The translations under genes were made by a program, and so were the position numbers. 64,000 nt of DNA, from the NCBI GenBank assembly GCA_025055765.1, contig JANWWS010000049.1:33908-97907 (forward strand). Direction: 5' to 3'. The DNA is from Leptospiraceae bacterium. GTDB lineage: Bacteria; Spirochaetota; Leptospiria; Turneriellales; Turneriellaceae. The first letter of the stretch is position 1; each line of letters starts with the position of its first letter. The notes under the pieces were generated by a model that saw only the letters and a list, made by a program, of their open reading frames with translations, had not been told where the DNA came from and made no database searches. Positions 60,837 through 64,000 of this stretch are shown piece after piece.

Positions 60837-62423
60837 ATGTCTATTGCTGGGAAAAATACACCAGGCATGAATAGACAAGAGGCTCAAACAAAATGGCGCA
60901 CTTGGCTTTTTGCTTTTGGCTATGCTCATCTTGTTGGTATTTCCTGCGGGGGGCGCACGGACCAGCTTTTTGGCGTCTTTAGCCTTGTCTTGAGTGGGCT
61001 CGTTATATTGTATTATTTTAAATACCGGGATCTTCCTTGGCAGGATTTTCTCGCCAAAATACCCGTTTTTTTTCTAATCGGCGCTTATCTTATCGTTTGG
61101 TTTTTGGCGGTGGTGGCGAAGCTTTACAGCTTTAGCTACAACCTTTTCGACACGGGAATTTTTACGAATAACATAGTCAACTTTGTCGAGAAGGGTACTT
61201 ATTATAGCTCTGTCTTGCAGATGCCCGCTCTTCAAGACCACTTTACCCCCGCCCTTTTGCTATTTTCGCCTCTCATGTGGTTCAAGCCGACCATACTTTG
61301 GCTCTTGTTCGCACGTCTAATCGGCTATGGGCTAACTTTTTACTTTTTGTACCGGATCTCAAGGCTTCTTTTTCAAGAGAAACTTTACATCATGGGTTTG
61401 CTCTTGCTGTGGTTATTGAACTCAGCCCCTGTGAAAGTGTTACGTTTTGAATTCCAACCAAGTACTCTTGCTTGGCCCTTTATCTTTGGCGCATTTTATC
61501 TAATTTTGACAAATAGATATGTCCTTGCCTATATTATACTTTTACCTACCCTAGGGCTAAAGGAAAACATGCCACTTATCTATGCCGTCTTTGGGGTATA
61601 TTTCTTGCTTGTGGCGAAAAGAACTCTTTTGTCTATTTTTTGGCTTGGCTCTGCTTTTCTATACGCTTTTGTGATCTACGCGGCGGTAGTTGGGATAACA
61701 GGATTTCCGTTGGCGCATAGAGATTATCTGGGCCCCTTGGCCATGCCGTGGAAGAAGCTACTTTTCATTACAGAACTTTCGTTGTCTTTTCTCCTTATAC
61801 CTCTATTTAACTTTCGTCTCTTTGCGGTCTTTTTGGCTTCCATGGCTACTACCCTAATAAGTGGCTATGAGAGTATGGCGACCTTGACATTTCATTACCA
61901 TGATATACCCTCTGCCTTTGGCATGCTTGTGACCGTTCTTGTCCTTAAGGAATTTCATGATAACCCTTTGAAGCTCCTAAAATTACGTAAGTGGCTCATT
62001 GTTTGGCAAGCCTTACTAATTATTTGGGTTAATTCCCTTACTCCGGTTCAAACCTTGTGGAGTTCACTGCCCAAGGAAATCCATATTATTTTGCAAAAAG
62101 AAATAGCGACCTTTCAGAGAGATCTTGGTGCAGAAGCTAGAGGGATGGTTTTTTGGCTGCAAGAAAACCTTGGTCCCCCGTTTATACCATTTCCCGAGCT
62201 GAGATCTATTTTGCCAGCCAATGAAGCATCTTTACTTGCTCAAGATGAAGCTGGGGATTGGGTTCTTGTAAGCGAGGCCATCCCCCCGTATAACTACAAC
62301 CAAGAAGAGCTAAAAGCTCTTGTTAAGAAACTAGAGGTTAAGTACCAAGAGGAAAGCAGGGGTTTTCGCTACCTAAAAGTATTTCGGCGAAAAAAAGATG
62401 TTGCTAATTTGCATGCAAAATGA
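60837..62423 (+). CDS. DUF2079 polytopic membrane protein
   Basis: A 528-residue protein with about 10-12 membrane segments. The block YNLFDTGIFTNNIVNFVEKGTYYSSVLQMPALQDHFTPALLL matches the DUF2079 pattern (acidic DxGxF near TM2 and a downstream DHFTP), which resembles GT-C glycosyltransferases. A lipid-linked sugar transferase role is a guess. The ATG follows GTGAGG, 6 bases after the rsmG stop. Confidence 0.8.
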   Translation: MSIAGKNTPGMNRQEAQTKWRTWLFAFGYAHLVGISCGGRTDQLFGVFSLVLSGLVILYYFKYRDLPWQDFLAKIPVFFLIGAYLIVWFLAVVAKLYSFSYNLFDTGIFTNNIVNFVEKGTYYSSVLQMPALQDHFTPALLLFSPLMWFKPTILWLLFARLIGYGLTFYFLYRISRLLFQEKLYIMGLLLLWLLNSAPVKVLRFEFQPSTLAWPFIFGAFYLILTNRYVLAYIILLPTLGLKENMPLIYAVFGVYFLLVAKRTLLSIFWLGSAFLYAFVIYAAVVGITGFPLAHRDYLGPLAMPWKKLLFITELSLSFLLIPLFNFRLFAVFLASMATTLISGYESMATLTFHYHDIPSAFGMLVTVLVLKEFHDNPLKLLKLRKWLIVWQALLIIWVNSLTPVQTLWSSLPKEIHIILQKEIATFQRDLGAEARGMVFWLQENLGPPFIPFPELRSILPANEASLLAQDEAGDWVLVSEAIPPYNYNQEELKALVKKLEVKYQEESRGFRYLKVFRRKKDVANLHAK

Positions 62424-62468
62424 ATGTTGCTTTTGCCCAGTTTCTTCGTTTCATATAGGGAGGCATAG

Positions 62469-64000
62469 GTGAGGCAAAAAGTTATTTTTCTTTGGGTTCT
62501 TTTTCTGTCACCAACTATTACCTCATGCAACACGGAGCAAAAAAAGGCAGAATACCAGCCGGTTTTTGATCTAACCGACCCAGAGGGAAATCCTCTAGAT
62601 ATTCCATGTAGTAATCCCCAACCACCTAATACCTATAAGGTGCCTACCCCGGCAGATTGGCCCACGATCCGCGACATGAAGATGGGGGCCTTGCCTTCCG
62701 GGGCCAGTGTGACTTTTCGGGTTTTTGCCCCTACGGCACAAACCGTGGAAGTAGTGACCTATGATACCGCTGCTCAAAATCCGTTAAATCCTTCTGCTGC
62801 TTACCCCATGACTCGAGATGGGGTTGGCGGCGCGGGTTTTGGGGTTTGGACTGTCACTTTGGATACAGGGAAAACGAGGGCTCCCAGTCAATCTGGCAGC
62901 GGACGCATTTACTATCGCTATAGACTAAACTGCATGCGCAATTATGAAAATAAACCCATGAAAGAACGAGAGCGCTACGTACCAGACCCCTACTCGCTGG
63001 CCAGTGCAGGCTCTAACGGGCATAGTATTATTATAGATCCCAACTGGACCGTAAATGCGGTCTTCAGTGGTTGGAATAACGCAACGGATGACATTGCCTC
63101 AGATATCTCAGGATGGTTTTCGGGAAGCACTCGGCCCAAAACGGCGGACTATATAGTCTATGAACTCCATGTCGATGACATGACGGGTTCAACGAGCTGT
63201 TTGCAAAGTTTCACTGGCAGCTCGATTTGCAAGAACAACTTGCAAAGCTATTACACCGGAAATAACACGCTGATGACGGCTATTGGCGCCACAAGCCCCG
63301 ATAGCCTTTCCGGGAAATATACTGGGCTTGAGGCTATGGCCAGTTACCTTTCTTCCGATTTAGGCATCAATGCGGTGCACATCATGCCACTCCATGAAGC
63401 CTCAAATGACAACAAGGATAACCCAGAGGGCTATGGGTGGGGGTATTTGCCTTCGCTCTTTTTTGCCCCAGAATCTTCATACTCGAGCTATTGTGTACGC
63501 ACAAGTGCCAATGAAAAGTGTGTTTATGATGACAACCGAGCCGGCTATCAGGTACTAGAATTAAAACGGCTTATCAAAAGGCTGCATGCGCAAGGGATTG
63601 CGGTTATTTTGGATATTGTCTTAAACCATACTTCCAATGCGTTTAATTACCTATATTGGATTGAACCCTACGGACGCTACTATTTCCGTACTAATGGTCT
63701 TAACTGGTCGAATATTGGGACGGGCAACCACATCTTCGACGACCGCAATCAAAGACCATTTGCGTACAAGTACATTTTAGACAATGTAAAATATTGGGTA
63801 AAGCATTACCATGTCGATGGCTTCCGTTTTGACCTTGCTGTCGGGACCAGCGAGCAAACCCTGCGCGACATCCAGAATATGTTAAATGATGGGAACACAC
63901 CTGCAAGCTGGACTACCACGGTGCCACCCTCTGCCACAGAGACTAGCATGCAAATCGATACGGAATACCTCGTTGGTGGTGGCAGCTATGCCAACAATGG
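62469..64000 (+). CDS. GH13 pullulanase/debranching-type lipoprotein (5' part)
   Basis: An open frame runs without a stop from GTG 62469 to the end of the window (510 codons). The start encodes a lipoprotein signal (MRQKVIFLWVLFLSPTITSC, lipobox TSC). A CBM48-like N-terminal domain follows (GASVTFRVFAPTAQTVEVVTYD), then YELHVDDMTG, GH13 region I (LDIVLNHTSN) and region II (VDGFRFDLAVG, nucleophile Asp). These order and motifs fit pullulanase or isoamylase-type debranching enzymes, exported and lipid-anchored to digest starch or glycogen. Regions III and IV lie beyond the window. Confidence 0.85.
   Translation, partial: MRQKVIFLWVLFLSPTITSCNTEQKKAEYQPVFDLTDPEGNPLDIPCSNPQPPNTYKVPTPADWPTIRDMKMGALPSGASVTFRVFAPTAQTVEVVTYDTAAQNPLNPSAAYPMTRDGVGGAGFGVWTVTLDTGKTRAPSQSGSGRIYYRYRLNCMRNYENKPMKERERYVPDPYSLASAGSNGHSIIIDPNWTVNAVFSGWNNATDDIASDISGWFSGSTRPKTADYIVYELHVDDMTGSTSCLQSFTGSSICKNNLQSYYTGNNTLMTAIGATSPDSLSGKYTGLEAMASYLSSDLGINAVHIMPLHEASNDNKDNPEGYGWGYLPSLFFAPESSYSSYCVRTSANEKCVYDDNRAGYQVLELKRLIKRLHAQGIAVILDIVLNHTSNAFNYLYWIEPYGRYYFRTNGLNWSNIGTGNHIFDDRNQRPFAYKYILDNVKYWVKHYHVDGFRFDLAVGTSEQTLRDIQNMLNDGNTPASWTTTVPPSATETSMQIDTEYLVGGGSYANN

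Overview
This 64 kb window is a densely packed bacterial chromosome segment, about 45% G+C by eye, with little non-coding DNA. No rRNA, tRNA, CRISPR array or insertion sequence could be supported. It looks like a free-living diderm spirochaete. FlgE has a strongly spirochaete-type N-terminus. Many predicted lipoproteins have short spirochaete-style lipoboxes, and lgt is present. A Kdo transferase (WaaA) implies LPS, as in Leptospira and unlike Treponema or Borrelia. Large TPR and HEAT proteins, PilZ proteins and several glycoside hydrolases fit a saccharolytic, free-living member, possibly Leptospirales- or Brevinematales-like. That placement is inference.

Layout. 0-4 kb: YraN, a fatty-acid desaturase, a Bfd-like ferredoxin behind a Fur-box-like palindrome, a lipoprotein and an SNF-family Na+ symporter. 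3.66-4.15 kb is a gene-free stretch. 4-12 kb: YhaM-type nuclease, then dnaN-recF-lgt (no dnaA beside them), a GH36 alpha-galactosidase and an MFS carrier. 12-22 kb: ComM/YifB, two PilZ proteins, LEA14- and HEAT-type lipoproteins, two tandem secreted SGNH hydrolases and a patatin. 22-29 kb: waaA-acyP-pdhA, a VWA-STAS fusion, redox enzymes and a small lipoprotein. 29-38 kb: a GH1-tldD-tldE operon, EF-P, pgk plus aminotransferase, and RimK. 38-48 kb: one long minus-strand run of sigma factor, membrane protein, topA, xer, hslV, hslU and a giant TPR protein. It contains the topA-xer-hslV-hslU order known from Bacillus (topA-codV-codW-codX). 48-56.5 kb: a degenerate NtrC-like regulator, rsmD, a TetR regulator, def, an MFS carrier, STAS, recA, trx and a TrkA-type protein. 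56.5-57.05 kb: a non-coding region packed with TTTTCCACA 9-mers, a candidate replication origin. 57-64 kb: flgE-flgD-fliK, rsmG, a DUF2079 membrane protein and the 5' part of a secreted GH13 pullulanase-like lipoprotein that runs off the window.

The observations I rate highest are: the DnaA-box-like cluster at 56.76-56.97 kb; an NtrC-family protein that has lost Walker A, Walker B and the GAFTGA loop but keeps its DNA-binding domain, divergent from a sigma factor across a perfect 17-bp palindrome; a FlgE with no cysteine, carrying Ser where other spirochaetes have the hook cross-linking Cys; a promoter block shared by recA and comM; and a VWA-STAS fusion protein.
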